DNA of 6,980 nucleotides from Bacillota bacterium (GTDB lineage Bacteria; Bacillota; Bacilli; Lactobacillales; Streptococcaceae): NCBI GenBank assembly GCA_021781855.1, contig JAJXWC010000017.1:1-6980 (forward strand), in the 5' to 3' direction. Positions 1 to 5,596 of this stretch are shown here, piece after piece. The translations under genes were made by a program, and so were the position numbers. The notes under the pieces were generated by a model. The model saw only the letters and a program-made list of their open reading frames with translations. It was not told where the DNA came from and did not search any database. Every line of letters starts with the position of its first letter. Positions within the stretch are counted from its first letter, which is position 1.

Positions 1-780
1 TGGCTGAGTCTGCATGAACCCGCAGAACACAATGTCAGGACCTTTATTTTTGCTCATCGCGGCTCAAAGTGCAATCGTCCAGAAAATACGCTAGCGGCTT
101 TTCGTGAAGCTGTGCGCGTGCAAGTAGACGGTATTGAACTTGATGTTCATTTGACTGCCGACAATACCCTTGTGGTGCTTCATGACGAAAAAATCGACCG
201 CACAACAAATGGTAAAGGGCTTGTTCGCAAATTGACCCTAGCTCAAATCAAACGTTTTGACGCAGGCAGTTGGTTTTCTCCAGAATTCACAGGAGAGCGA
301 ATTCCGACACTTTTGGAAGTTTTGACAGAGCTGTCAAATCTAAATTTTACAGGCATACTCAACATTGAAGTCAAAACAGATAAATTTCAATATCCCGACA
401 TTGAAAAGCTTCTTTCACAACTCATGACCAGCAGAAAGTGGCCATTTGAACACATCTACAGCTCGTTCAATCTTCAAACACTATCTCAGCTCAATAAACT
501 TGAAGCTCAAACAGAAATGAGCTACCTCACAGGAAATCGTCTAAAAAAAATCGAACGTGGCCTGCTTGAAGATTTCATCAGTAGCATTCACCCACGAAAA
601 ACCTATGCTTTCAGCCATCCCGCCCTCGCTGCTACTTCCAGTAAACCCATTCGCTTATGGACAGTCAATAGTGAAAAAGAGATGCGGATTGCTTTTCACG
701 AAAATATCGCTGGTCTCATTACCGACTTTCCCGAAAAAGCAATCAAGATTCGTGATGAAATTCAGAAAACAGCATTTTAA
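1..780 (+). CDS. Glycerophosphodiester phosphodiesterase (GDPD family), 5' partial
   Basis: The enzyme hydrolyses glycerophosphodiesters to sn-glycerol 3-phosphate and an alcohol, feeding phospholipid or teichoic-acid turnover. The reading frame is open from base 1 and has no ATG, GTG or TTG start before the catalytic motifs, so the true start lies left of the window; 259 codons are visible. Counting from base 1, the GDPD signature is clear: HRG at residues 19-21 with PENT at 27-30, the metal-binding pair E46 and D48 in GIELDVH, the second catalytic His in HD at 61-62, a later NIEVKT strand, and the C-terminal RLWTVNS and GLITDFPEKA segments typical of the TIM-barrel end. The catalytic domain therefore looks complete; only the N-terminus, possibly with a membrane or extra segment, is missing. 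It stops with TAA and converges on the transporter gene, sharing the terminator at 859-895. It has no obvious link to the peptide cassette. The family call is firm; the exact substrate is unknown. Confidence 0.9.
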   Translation, partial: WLSLHEPAEHNVRTFIFAHRGSKCNRPENTLAAFREAVRVQVDGIELDVHLTADNTLVVLHDEKIDRTTNGKGLVRKLTLAQIKRFDAGSWFSPEFTGERIPTLLEVLTELSNLNFTGILNIEVKTDKFQYPDIEKLLSQLMTSRKWPFEHIYSSFNLQTLSQLNKLEAQTEMSYLTGNRLKKIERGLLEDFISSIHPRKTYAFSHPALAATSSKPIRLWTVNSEKEMRIAFHENIAGLITDFPEKAIKIRDEIQKTAF

Positions 781-858
781 CCTAGCAAGTGTTGCATGTG
801 TTCTATCAGCATCAGTAGGGAGAGAAAGTATCACGCATTTCCCAGATAAATACAAATA

Positions 859-895
859 CAGTAAAACCGCTAGAATAATTCTAGCGGTTTTACTG
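859..895. terminator. Bidirectional intrinsic terminator between convergent genes
   Basis: A perfect 17-bp inverted repeat (859-875 with 879-895) has a 3-base loop. Its core is CCGCTAGAA/TTCTAGCGG, flanked by AAAA on the left and TTTT on the right, so either strand gives a stem followed by a U-run. It lies 78 bases after the phosphodiesterase stop (plus strand) and about 62 bases after the transporter stop (minus strand), the usual position for a shared terminator. The stretch 781-858 shows no gene or motif. Confidence 0.92.
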
Positions 896-957
896 ATTTA
901 TCCAAGCTGTATATGTTGAACAGCAAACTCATCCTTTCTTCATCTCCATTACAGAAG

Positions 958-3108
958 TCAAGTCAAACAATATTGAGCAGCCAATAATTGTGAAAATAAA
1001 CCAGCTTTATTTCTAAGACTTTCTGGCGCTTCAAATGCCGAAATTCTCCCTTTCTCAATCACCAATACTTTATCGGCTTGCTCTGCAATAGTCAGTCGAT
1101 GTGCTACAAAAATAATCGTGCGGTCAATTTTGAACAATTCGTCCAAAATTTCTCGCTCAATCATCACATCCAAATTACTTGTTGCTTCGTCTAAAATCAA
1201 GACTTTAGCAGGTGTTAAAAGTGCTCTAGCAAGTGCCAGACGCTGCTTTTGCCCACCAGAAAGCGCCGTACTTTCTCCTGATATTTGTGTATCAAAGCCC
1301 AACGGCAAAGCTTCAATTACATCCAGAATTCTGGCTCTCTGACACGCTTCAACCAGCGCCTGCTCAGAAAATCCGGCAGCACCCATCTTTAAATTCTCCA
1401 AAATCGTTCCCGTAAACAGAGCAGGCTGCTGTGGCAAATAATGGACTATCTCTCGAATTTGCCGTTTATCAAGCTCTGAAACATCAGAATGCCCCAGAAA
1501 AACTTTGCCCTCATTCTGCTCAAAAAAACGCACCAAAAGTTTGACTAAAGTCGTCTTCCCAGACCCAGAACTCCCGATTATCGCAATCTTCTCGTTTTCC
1601 TCAATTTTAAAATTAATCCCTTGCAAAATAGGCTCAGAAAATCCATAGCGATAAGTCACGTCTTGCATCTCCAGCGCATAACCTGTCATTTTTTTCCTTT
1701 GTTTTTCCTTCGCAAACTCACTTTCAACCAAATAAACTTCATTAAGCCGCCGATTTGCCACTTTTGCTTGCTGCAGCTTGGTTTGTAGATTAATGATATT
1801 TGTCAATGGCTCAATAAAAAATGAAAGCAAAGCCGTGAAAGTAATTAACTGTCCCAACATCAGCTGATGACGCATCACCATCTCAGCACCGAGCCATAAA
1901 ATCACAACATTCAAAACTAACTGTACTGCACCCTTTAAACTCGCTTGAAGTGCGCTATTTTTTTGTAATTTTAGTGTTTTTGCAAGATAATTTCGTATCT
2001 CTGCTTCGATTTGTTGGTAAGATTCTTCTTCATTCCCTAAAGATTTAACAGTCTCGATTCCACTAATCCGTTCAATAATGCTTGAATTCATCATACTGTT
2101 CGCTTGCATTGCTTCATTATTTTGCCGTTCAAAAAAATGATAAAAAATAAAAATAATGACAGCATAAATCGGAATAGAGATGAGAGCCAATAAAAAGAGT
2201 TGACTGTTTTGTAAACCCAATACAATCCCTGAGAGCACCACCATTGTTAAATCCAAAAAAACAGAAATAATTACTGAAGCTAAAGTATCTAAAATAACAC
2301 TTGCATCTGAAAATCGACTCGTTATCTCACCAATTCGTCTCGTTGCAAAAAAAGATATAGGCAACTCAAAAATATGTTTTACGTAGGGCAGAATAATTTT
2401 CGTCGCCAATTTTTGACCAAAAACAGCTTCAAAATAATTTTCAATAAAAGAAAAACTCTGTTGTATAAGATAAGCGATAACCAGCACAATAACCATCATC
2501 TGCAAGGTTCCTAGCATTTGATAAGGAATATAGGCATCAATCATTTGCTGTAGAAAAAATGTCCCCAAGATATTGATGATTGTTACAAGAAAAGAAAAAA
2601 TAACAATAACTGAAATCAACTTTTGTTGTTGAAAAATAATTTTACGATAACTAAAAAGCGACTCCTTTTTTTCTTTACTCGGTTTAAAGTCAGCATTTGG
2701 TACTAAAAAAATCGCAACACCTGTCCATTCCTGTTCAAAATCTTTCAAGCTCATCTTATGAACCTTTTCCATCGGGTCAGGATTGCCAATTAGAAGTTCA
2801 TCTCCATTAACCTCATAGATAACATAATAATGGGAGTATTTATTCTCTTTGATGACGTGCACAATACAAGGAAAAGGTACACCTTCTCTCTGAAAAATCT
2901 CAGATTTTGCCTGAACACTCTTAACATCAAAGCCTAAACGCTGTGCTGCACTATAAATCCCCAGTACAGTCGTTCCCTCCTTGGTTGTTCCTGCAAGAAG
3001 TCGTAGAGAAGCAATAGATTTTTCTGTGCCATAACATTTTAAAACCGTAGCCAACGCCGCAACTCCACAATCCATTTCATCTACTTGAGACACATAGGGT
3101 TTTTTCAT
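958..3108 (-). CDS. Peptidase-containing ABC transporter (C39 peptidase, membrane domain, ATPase) for double-glycine peptides
   Basis: A 716-residue membrane exporter that cuts leader peptides after Gly-Gly in the cytoplasm and exports the mature peptide using ATP. The start at 3108 is chosen because AAAGGAGA lies 5 bases upstream and the protein then begins MKKPYVSQVDEMDCG, as family members do; an ATG at 3141 lacks a ribosome site and lies inside a hairpin. Residues 1-135 are the C39 peptidase, with Gln8, catalytic Cys14 and His93. The expected acidic residue falls at Asn109, in IGNPDP. Hydrophobic segments from about 164 to 445 form the membrane domain, the first at about 164-186. The ATPase has Walker A GSSGSGKTT (512-520), LSGGQ (616-620), Walker B VLILDEAT (636-643), D-loop SNLD and H670. 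Length and order match the ComA/LcnC/PCAT class. It is the last gene of the minus-strand block, behind three Gly-Gly peptide genes that are its likely substrates. No separate accessory (HlyD-like) gene is present. Confidence 0.95.
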   Translation of the reverse strand: MKKPYVSQVDEMDCGVAALATVLKCYGTEKSIASLRLLAGTTKEGTTVLGIYSAAQRLGFDVKSVQAKSEIFQREGVPFPCIVHVIKENKYSHYYVIYEVNGDELLIGNPDPMEKVHKMSLKDFEQEWTGVAIFLVPNADFKPSKEKKESLFSYRKIIFQQQKLISVIVIFSFLVTIINILGTFFLQQMIDAYIPYQMLGTLQMMVIVLVIAYLIQQSFSFIENYFEAVFGQKLATKIILPYVKHIFELPISFFATRRIGEITSRFSDASVILDTLASVIISVFLDLTMVVLSGIVLGLQNSQLFLLALISIPIYAVIIFIFYHFFERQNNEAMQANSMMNSSIIERISGIETVKSLGNEEESYQQIEAEIRNYLAKTLKLQKNSALQASLKGAVQLVLNVVILWLGAEMVMRHQLMLGQLITFTALLSFFIEPLTNIINLQTKLQQAKVANRRLNEVYLVESEFAKEKQRKKMTGYALEMQDVTYRYGFSEPILQGINFKIEENEKIAIIGSSGSGKTTLVKLLVRFFEQNEGKVFLGHSDVSELDKRQIREIVHYLPQQPALFTGTILENLKMGAAGFSEQALVEACQRARILDVIEALPLGFDTQISGESTALSGGQKQRLALARALLTPAKVLILDEATSNLDVMIEREILDELFKIDRTIIFVAHRLTIAEQADKVLVIEKGRISAFEAPESLRNKAGLFSQLLAAQYCLT

Positions 3109-3126
3109 CGGTTCTCCTTTTACAGC

Positions 3127-3154
3127 AAACTCCAATCTCATAAGACTGGAGTTT
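3127..3154 (-). other. Terminator-like hairpin between the peptide genes and the transporter
   Basis: In minus-strand RNA a 12-bp stem (3154-3143 with 3138-3127) closes a UAUG loop. One G-U wobble pairs only in this strand; the plus strand would have an A-C mismatch, so the fold is specific to the cassette's transcript. The stem ends in UUU and is followed by GCUGUAAAAGGAG, so the U-run is short. It begins 5 bases after the stop of the third peptide gene and ends just before the transporter's ribosome site. It could be a leaky terminator or an mRNA processing or stability element that keeps peptide mRNA above transporter mRNA. Confidence 0.6.
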
Positions 3155-3159
3155 ATCTC

Positions 3160-3399
3160 TTATTCATCAATATTTACCGTATTTCCCGTTCCATTTCCTG
3201 TAATCGTAATATTTATACTATCATTTCCTCTTCTCAAGGAAATGTGTCCATTGCCACGAATAAAAATTCCTTTTTGCTGATACTTGGGAAAAGAAACCCT
3301 GCCTCCCATTGATAGAAAACGCCCTCCTGAAATCCGAGCCATTTCTTTTTCTGTCATTCCCGAATGGTCTTGCAGAAAAATTTCATTTATTTTTTCCAT
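3160..3399 (-). CDS. Double-glycine leader peptide 3 (longer Gly/Asn-rich core)
   Basis: A 79-residue precursor. GGGGAGG lies 8 bases before the ATG, a strong ribosome site. The leader (residues 1-26) ends M-T-E-K-E-M-A-R-I-S-G-G, matching the Gly-Gly leader pattern: hydrophobic at -12, Glu at -8, hydrophobic at -7 and -4, Gly-Gly at -2/-1. The predicted mature part has 53 residues, starts RFLSMGGRV, carries several Arg/Lys in its first two-thirds, and ends in the pattern INITITGNGTGNTVNI followed by DE. That end resembles the ends of the two upstream peptides, and an internal IFIRGNGHISLRRG looks like an extra copy of the same strand-turn-strand unit. It has no Cys and no clear membrane helix. 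The gap of 66 bases to the preceding peptide gene contains no clear promoter or terminator, so co-transcription is likely. The function of the mature peptide is not recognised; a bacteriocin, a signal or a self-assembling structural peptide are all open. Confidence 0.85.
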   Translation of the reverse strand: MEKINEIFLQDHSGMTEKEMARISGGRFLSMGGRVSFPKYQQKGIFIRGNGHISLRRGNDSINITITGNGTGNTVNIDE

Positions 3400-3465
3400 A
3401 ATCTATGCCTCCCCACTGTCCACTTTTATAGGACGATAGTTTGTTCGTCTTATTTTTATCTTTTC

Positions 3466-3666
3466 TCATTTGTAAATATAGATTTTATTATTATTTCCAT
3501 TGATTGTAACGTTAGTAGCATTGTTAATTACGATATTACTGCCAGATATATTAAAAGACTTTACTCCACTTGCAGACAATGCAACACCACCAATTACACG
3601 ACTCATCTCATCCCAACTTAATTCTTTAAAGTCACTTACAAATGGCATAAATTTTACAGTTCCCAT
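3466..3666 (-). CDS. Double-glycine leader peptide 2 (39-residue Asn-rich beta-type core)
   Basis: A 66-residue precursor. TAGGAG lies 7 bases before the ATG and begins with the TAG stop codon of the upstream peptide gene, so the two genes are tightly spaced (10 bases) and probably translationally coupled. The leader (1-27) ends L-S-W-D-E-M-S-R-V-I-G-G, with Leu at -12, Glu at -8, Met at -7, Val at -4 and Gly-Gly. The 39-residue core starts VALSASGVKS, has nine Asn and no Cys, and alternates polar and aliphatic residues around two units, FNISGSNIVINN and NVTINGNNNKIYIYK. Its core aligns without gaps to that of peptide 1, with 12 of 39 identical. It is a likely substrate of the transporter encoded downstream. 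The family is not one I can name; the beta-hairpin or amyloid-like reading is inferred from the residue pattern. Confidence 0.87.
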   Translation of the reverse strand: MGTVKFMPFVSDFKELSWDEMSRVIGGVALSASGVKSFNISGSNIVINNATNVTINGNNNKIYIYK

Positions 3667-3676
3667 TTTTTTTCTC

Positions 3677-3880
3677 CTATTTATAAAAATTAACGCTATT
3701 GTTAGAACCCGAAATTTTGATATTATACGTATTGTTAACTGTCACAGTAACTTTAGGATTTACGGTCACTCGTGCACCACTCATTGAGATTAAAGCCCCA
3801 CCTGTAATTTTTTCCATTTCTCCTTCTGTCATCACCTCATAGTGATTTGCAAATGCAAAATTTTTAGTTTCTTTTTTCAT
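3677..3880 (-). CDS. Double-glycine leader peptide 1 (39-residue beta-type core)
   Basis: First gene of the peptide group, a 67-residue precursor. The start at 3880 is preferred over the in-frame ATG at 3922 because AAAGAGG lies a few bases upstream, the protein then begins MKKETKNF as such leaders do, and 3922 lies inside the likely promoter leader. The leader (1-28) ends M-T-E-G-E-M-E-K-I-T-G-G, fitting the processing consensus (Met -12, Glu -8, Met -7, Ile -4, Gly-Gly). The 39-residue core begins ALISMSGARV, has the alternating run VTVNPKVTVTVNN, then NIKISGSNNSVNFYK; seven Asn, no Cys. Both this core and that of peptide 2 end in an aromatic residue followed by Lys (-YK). It would be cut and exported by the C39-type transporter of the same locus. 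No modification enzyme is encoded nearby, so the product is probably an unmodified secreted peptide. Confidence 0.87.
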   Translation of the reverse strand: MKKETKNFAFANHYEVMTEGEMEKITGGALISMSGARVTVNPKVTVTVNNTYNIKISGSNNSVNFYK

Positions 3881-3939
3881 AATAGACCTCTTTCTATTTT
3901 CATGAGTTAATTTCTTAATCAACCTTGCAACACTACACC

Positions 3940-3967
3940 ATTATAAAACGAAATTTTCGTATTTCAA
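3940..3967 (-). promoter_or_regulatory. Promoter P1 for the peptide genes
   Basis: TTGAAA (3967-3962), a 16-base spacer and TATAAT (3945-3940) on the minus strand form a near-consensus sigma-70/SigA promoter. Transcription would start near 3933, about 50 bases before the first peptide gene. The spacer contains an inverted repeat (3948-3960), listed separately. Confidence 0.7.
3948..3960. promoter_or_regulatory. Inverted repeat in the P1 spacer, possible operator
   Basis: ACGAAA and TTTCGT form a perfect 6-bp inverted repeat around a single central base, lying wholly between the -35 and -10 of P1. A protein bound here would block or remodel the promoter. This is a position-based inference; no known binding consensus is matched. 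Confidence 0.4.
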
Positions 3968-4004
3968 TTCACCTCTCCATCGGACTATACCTCACTGTTT
4001 CTAT

Positions 4005-4022
4005 CAAGAATCCCTATTCTTG
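4005..4022 (-). other. Small hairpin in the leader between P2 and P1
   Basis: CAAGAAT and ATTCTTG form a perfect 7-bp inverted repeat with a 4-base loop, about 20 bases after the predicted P2 start. It has no U-run, so it is not a terminator. It may be an RNA leader structure or a protein site upstream of P1. Confidence 0.4.
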
Positions 4023-4048
4023 TCTCGCGCGCTTTTTTCTATACTTTT

Positions 4049-4077
4049 ATTATATCATCGATTTTTTGACTTCCTGA
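4049..4077 (-). promoter_or_regulatory. Promoter P2, extended -10 with poor -35
   Basis: TGATATAAT (4057-4049, minus strand) is an extended -10 element (TGnTATAAT). The -35 position at 17-base spacing reads TCAGGA (4077-4072), matching TTGACA at only two of six positions. A promoter of this shape often needs an activator, and a 22-bp palindrome abuts the -35 position. Transcription would start near 4042, giving a leader of about 160 bases to the first peptide gene. Confidence 0.55.
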
Positions 4078-4078
4078 T

Positions 4079-4100
4079 TTTTTTTCCGTACGGAAAAAAA
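4079..4100. promoter_or_regulatory. 22-bp perfect palindrome upstream of P2, candidate regulator binding site
   Basis: A core CCGTACGG flanked by seven T on the left and seven A on the right is perfectly symmetric over 22 bases, and is followed by TTTTTT (4101-4106). It begins one base upstream of the degenerate -35 of P2, where an activator touching RNA polymerase would bind. As RNA it would be a weak hairpin with few GC pairs, and on the minus strand the U-run precedes the stem, so a terminator for rgg is unlikely. The neighbouring Rgg-like protein is the obvious candidate to bind it. Confidence 0.5.
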
Positions 4101-4131
4101 TTTTTTAGAGCCTGTTCTTATGCGGTTTTCA

Positions 4132-4178
4132 GATAAAAAAATAGCGCCTCTTCGCAAAAAGAACGCTATTTTTTTATC
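4132..4178 (-). terminator. Intrinsic terminator of the rgg-like gene
   Basis: GATAAAAAAATAGCG (4132-4146) and its exact reverse complement (4164-4178) form a 15-bp stem with a 17-base loop; the minus-strand transcript ends in seven U. The TAA stop of the regulator gene (4176-4174) lies within the upstream arm. It separates the regulator transcript from the peptide genes, supporting a separate promoter for the latter. Confidence 0.85.
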
Positions 4179-5313
4179 TATTCACATGTTCGTCGTAAAA
4201 AATCTGACATTTTTCTTGCAAAGCAGTTTCATTGACAAAACCAAAGAAAGCAATAGCTGTTTTCATCATTTCAGCACCTGCCACATTACCTCGGCAATAC
4301 TGACAATAGCCATGCGCAAACTTGTAACTGCAGCTTGCATAACTATCTGTATTTTTGAGAAAGGACTTTGAAAGCTGAAGGACATTTCGAGCTGCTTCAA
4401 TCTGCCCAATCGTGCAAAAGTGAAGCGAAGTTTCCACGGCTGCCTGCATAATTCGTCGCCGATAAAAATAATTATCCTCAAATAAATCCCTGTGTTTGAT
4501 GAATTCTAAAAGAACGACCCGTATCAAATCAAACGAAAGATTTTTTACAATGATAGCAAACATCGCTATCCCAAACTCCGTCCAATAATCAATCCCCATA
4601 AAGAAATCTGAAGTTTCTTCGATTTCTTCCTCACTAAGAGCAGTATAGCAGCTTTTGATGCCAAGGGCGAGGATACGCAAATCAGTATATTCTTTCGTCA
4701 GATTTTCCAACATACTATCATCTATTTTTTCCGGTGAATTTTTTAACTCTTCTTCCGCAAGCATTTTATCATAGCTCACATTGTCCAGAACTTCTAAAAC
4801 TTCCCCCTCATAGGCTTTAAGCTTCTCTACATCACTCTTGAGATAGTATGCTTCGGCTTTTTTGATATAGTCAATAAAATAATCGTCTTTCCCACCATTG
4901 AGCCAGTGCGTATAGTCCGCCTCTGGAACATGGATAGCCTGTAGCATCTCATCAAAGAGCGTATAGCCAAGGTCTATGCGTCCTTCCTCAAAAAGTTTCA
5001 GTCGAAAAGGCGACACGCCGAAGTTCTCAAAGAAATTGTCTTTATAGCCTCTTTGCACTCTAATCCCATGAAATATCTCACCATAACGTGCATAAACGCT
5101 CTTACCTGCCAGCAGATAGTCAAAGTCTGATAGCTCAAGTCCTAGCACCTTTGCTGCAAAACACATTTCTTCGTAGGAAAGTGCCGCTTCACCTTTTTCA
5201 AACTTTGATAATTTTGAAGAATTTAGAAGAGGTGCAAAGTCTTTTCCTTTTTTCCCAGTTTCCTCACGAAGCTGTCTAAATGCTGCGCCCATCTGTTTTC
5301 TGTCAAATCTCAT
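4174..5313 (-). CDS. Rgg/GadR/MutR-type transcriptional regulator with duplicated helix-turn-helix region
   Basis: A 379-residue cytoplasmic regulator, longer than the usual 280-300 residues of Rgg proteins. The ATG at 5313 has AGGAG 9 bases upstream. Residues 7-68 look like the Rgg N-terminal helix-turn-helix (GAAFRQLREETG, then SKLSKFEKGEAALSYEEM, then DFDYLL). Residues 76-138 repeat the same pattern (GEIFHGIRVQRG, RLKLFEEGRIDLGYTLFDEM, DYTHWL) with an offset of 69-70 residues, so the DNA-binding region seems duplicated. From about 143 to the end the protein is helical and probably TPR-like, as in Rgg proteins that sense short peptides. It has its own promoter and terminator and stands directly upstream of the peptide and transporter genes, which it probably controls. 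Rgg proteins in streptococci often respond to short hydrophobic peptides; no convincing gene for one is seen here. Which ligand it senses, and whether it activates or represses, cannot be told. Confidence 0.85.
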   Translation of the reverse strand: MRFDRKQMGAAFRQLREETGKKGKDFAPLLNSSKLSKFEKGEAALSYEEMCFAAKVLGLELSDFDYLLAGKSVYARYGEIFHGIRVQRGYKDNFFENFGVSPFRLKLFEEGRIDLGYTLFDEMLQAIHVPEADYTHWLNGGKDDYFIDYIKKAEAYYLKSDVEKLKAYEGEVLEVLDNVSYDKMLAEEELKNSPEKIDDSMLENLTKEYTDLRILALGIKSCYTALSEEEIEETSDFFMGIDYWTEFGIAMFAIIVKNLSFDLIRVVLLEFIKHRDLFEDNYFYRRRIMQAAVETSLHFCTIGQIEAARNVLQLSKSFLKNTDSYASCSYKFAHGYCQYCRGNVAGAEMMKTAIAFFGFVNETALQEKCQIFYDEHVNR

Positions 5314-5336
5314 TCTTTTGTTCTCCTGTTCGTTTA

Positions 5337-5348
5337 TTTTTCGAAAAA
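5337..5348. promoter_or_regulatory. Palindrome in the rgg leader
   Basis: TTTTTCGAAAAA is a perfect 12-bp palindrome about 24 bases upstream of the regulator's start codon, inside the predicted 5' untranslated region and next to another AAACG. It may be an autoregulatory site, but the DNA is very AT-rich, so the symmetry carries little weight. Confidence 0.25.
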
Positions 5349-5401
5349 AACGTATTTTTTGACTAAACTTTTGCTATTAGACAACCAGATACTCTAGCTA
5401 T

Positions 5402-5430
5402 ATTATAAAAAATTTCTAATTTTTTTGCAA
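5402..5430 (-). promoter_or_regulatory. Promoter of the rgg-like gene
   Basis: TTGCAA (5430-5425), a 17-base spacer and TATAAT (5407-5402) on the minus strand form a good SigA-type promoter. The start would be near 5395, giving an untranslated leader of roughly 80 bases. Confidence 0.65.
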
Positions 5431-5564
5431 TAAAAAGTCAAGAAAATATAATCTAAATTCTTATATTTCATTTTTTGATAGTAAAACAGAAAATAATAAC
5501 TATTCCTATTTCACTCCACTGTTAATTTATGAAAAATTATGACTTTTTTATTTTTGTTCATCAT

Positions 5565-5593
5565 TTCACAATTTATCTTCTTTTTGATACAAT
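5565..5593 (+). promoter_or_regulatory. Possible distal promoter toward lplA
   Basis: TTCACA (5565-5570), 17 bases and TACAAT (5588-5593) on the plus strand. It is weaker than the proximal promoter at 5722-5749. Its predicted start near 5600 falls within the cre-like site. Confidence 0.4.
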
Positions 5594-5596
5594 AAA

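Noticed and set aside
3109..3141. Upstream ATG (3141) extending the transporter by 11 residues
   Set aside because: No ribosome site in front, the ATG lies in the loop and arm of a hairpin, and the extension has no counterpart in the family, whose proteins begin just before the catalytic Cys.
3160..3880. Lantibiotic or other modified peptide (RiPP) reading of the small genes
   Set aside because: The cores contain no Cys, and no lanthionine synthetase, radical SAM, cyclodehydratase or protease gene other than the C39 transporter is in the window.
3877..3903. 8-codon frame starting at 3903 and overlapping the start of peptide 1 (minus strand)
   Set aside because: No ribosome site precedes it; its ATG and stop overlap the real ribosome site and start of peptide 1.
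3941..3967. 8-codon TTG-started frame behind GGAGAGG in the peptide promoter region (minus strand)
   Set aside because: The spacing is good, but the frame consists of the -35, spacer and -10 of P1, is too short to judge, and encodes nothing like a known signal peptide.
4079..4106. 22-bp palindrome followed by T6 read as a terminator
   Set aside because: The U-run follows the stem only on the plus strand, where there is no gene to terminate; the stem has few GC pairs, and the minus-strand regulator already ends at the strong terminator at 4132-4178.
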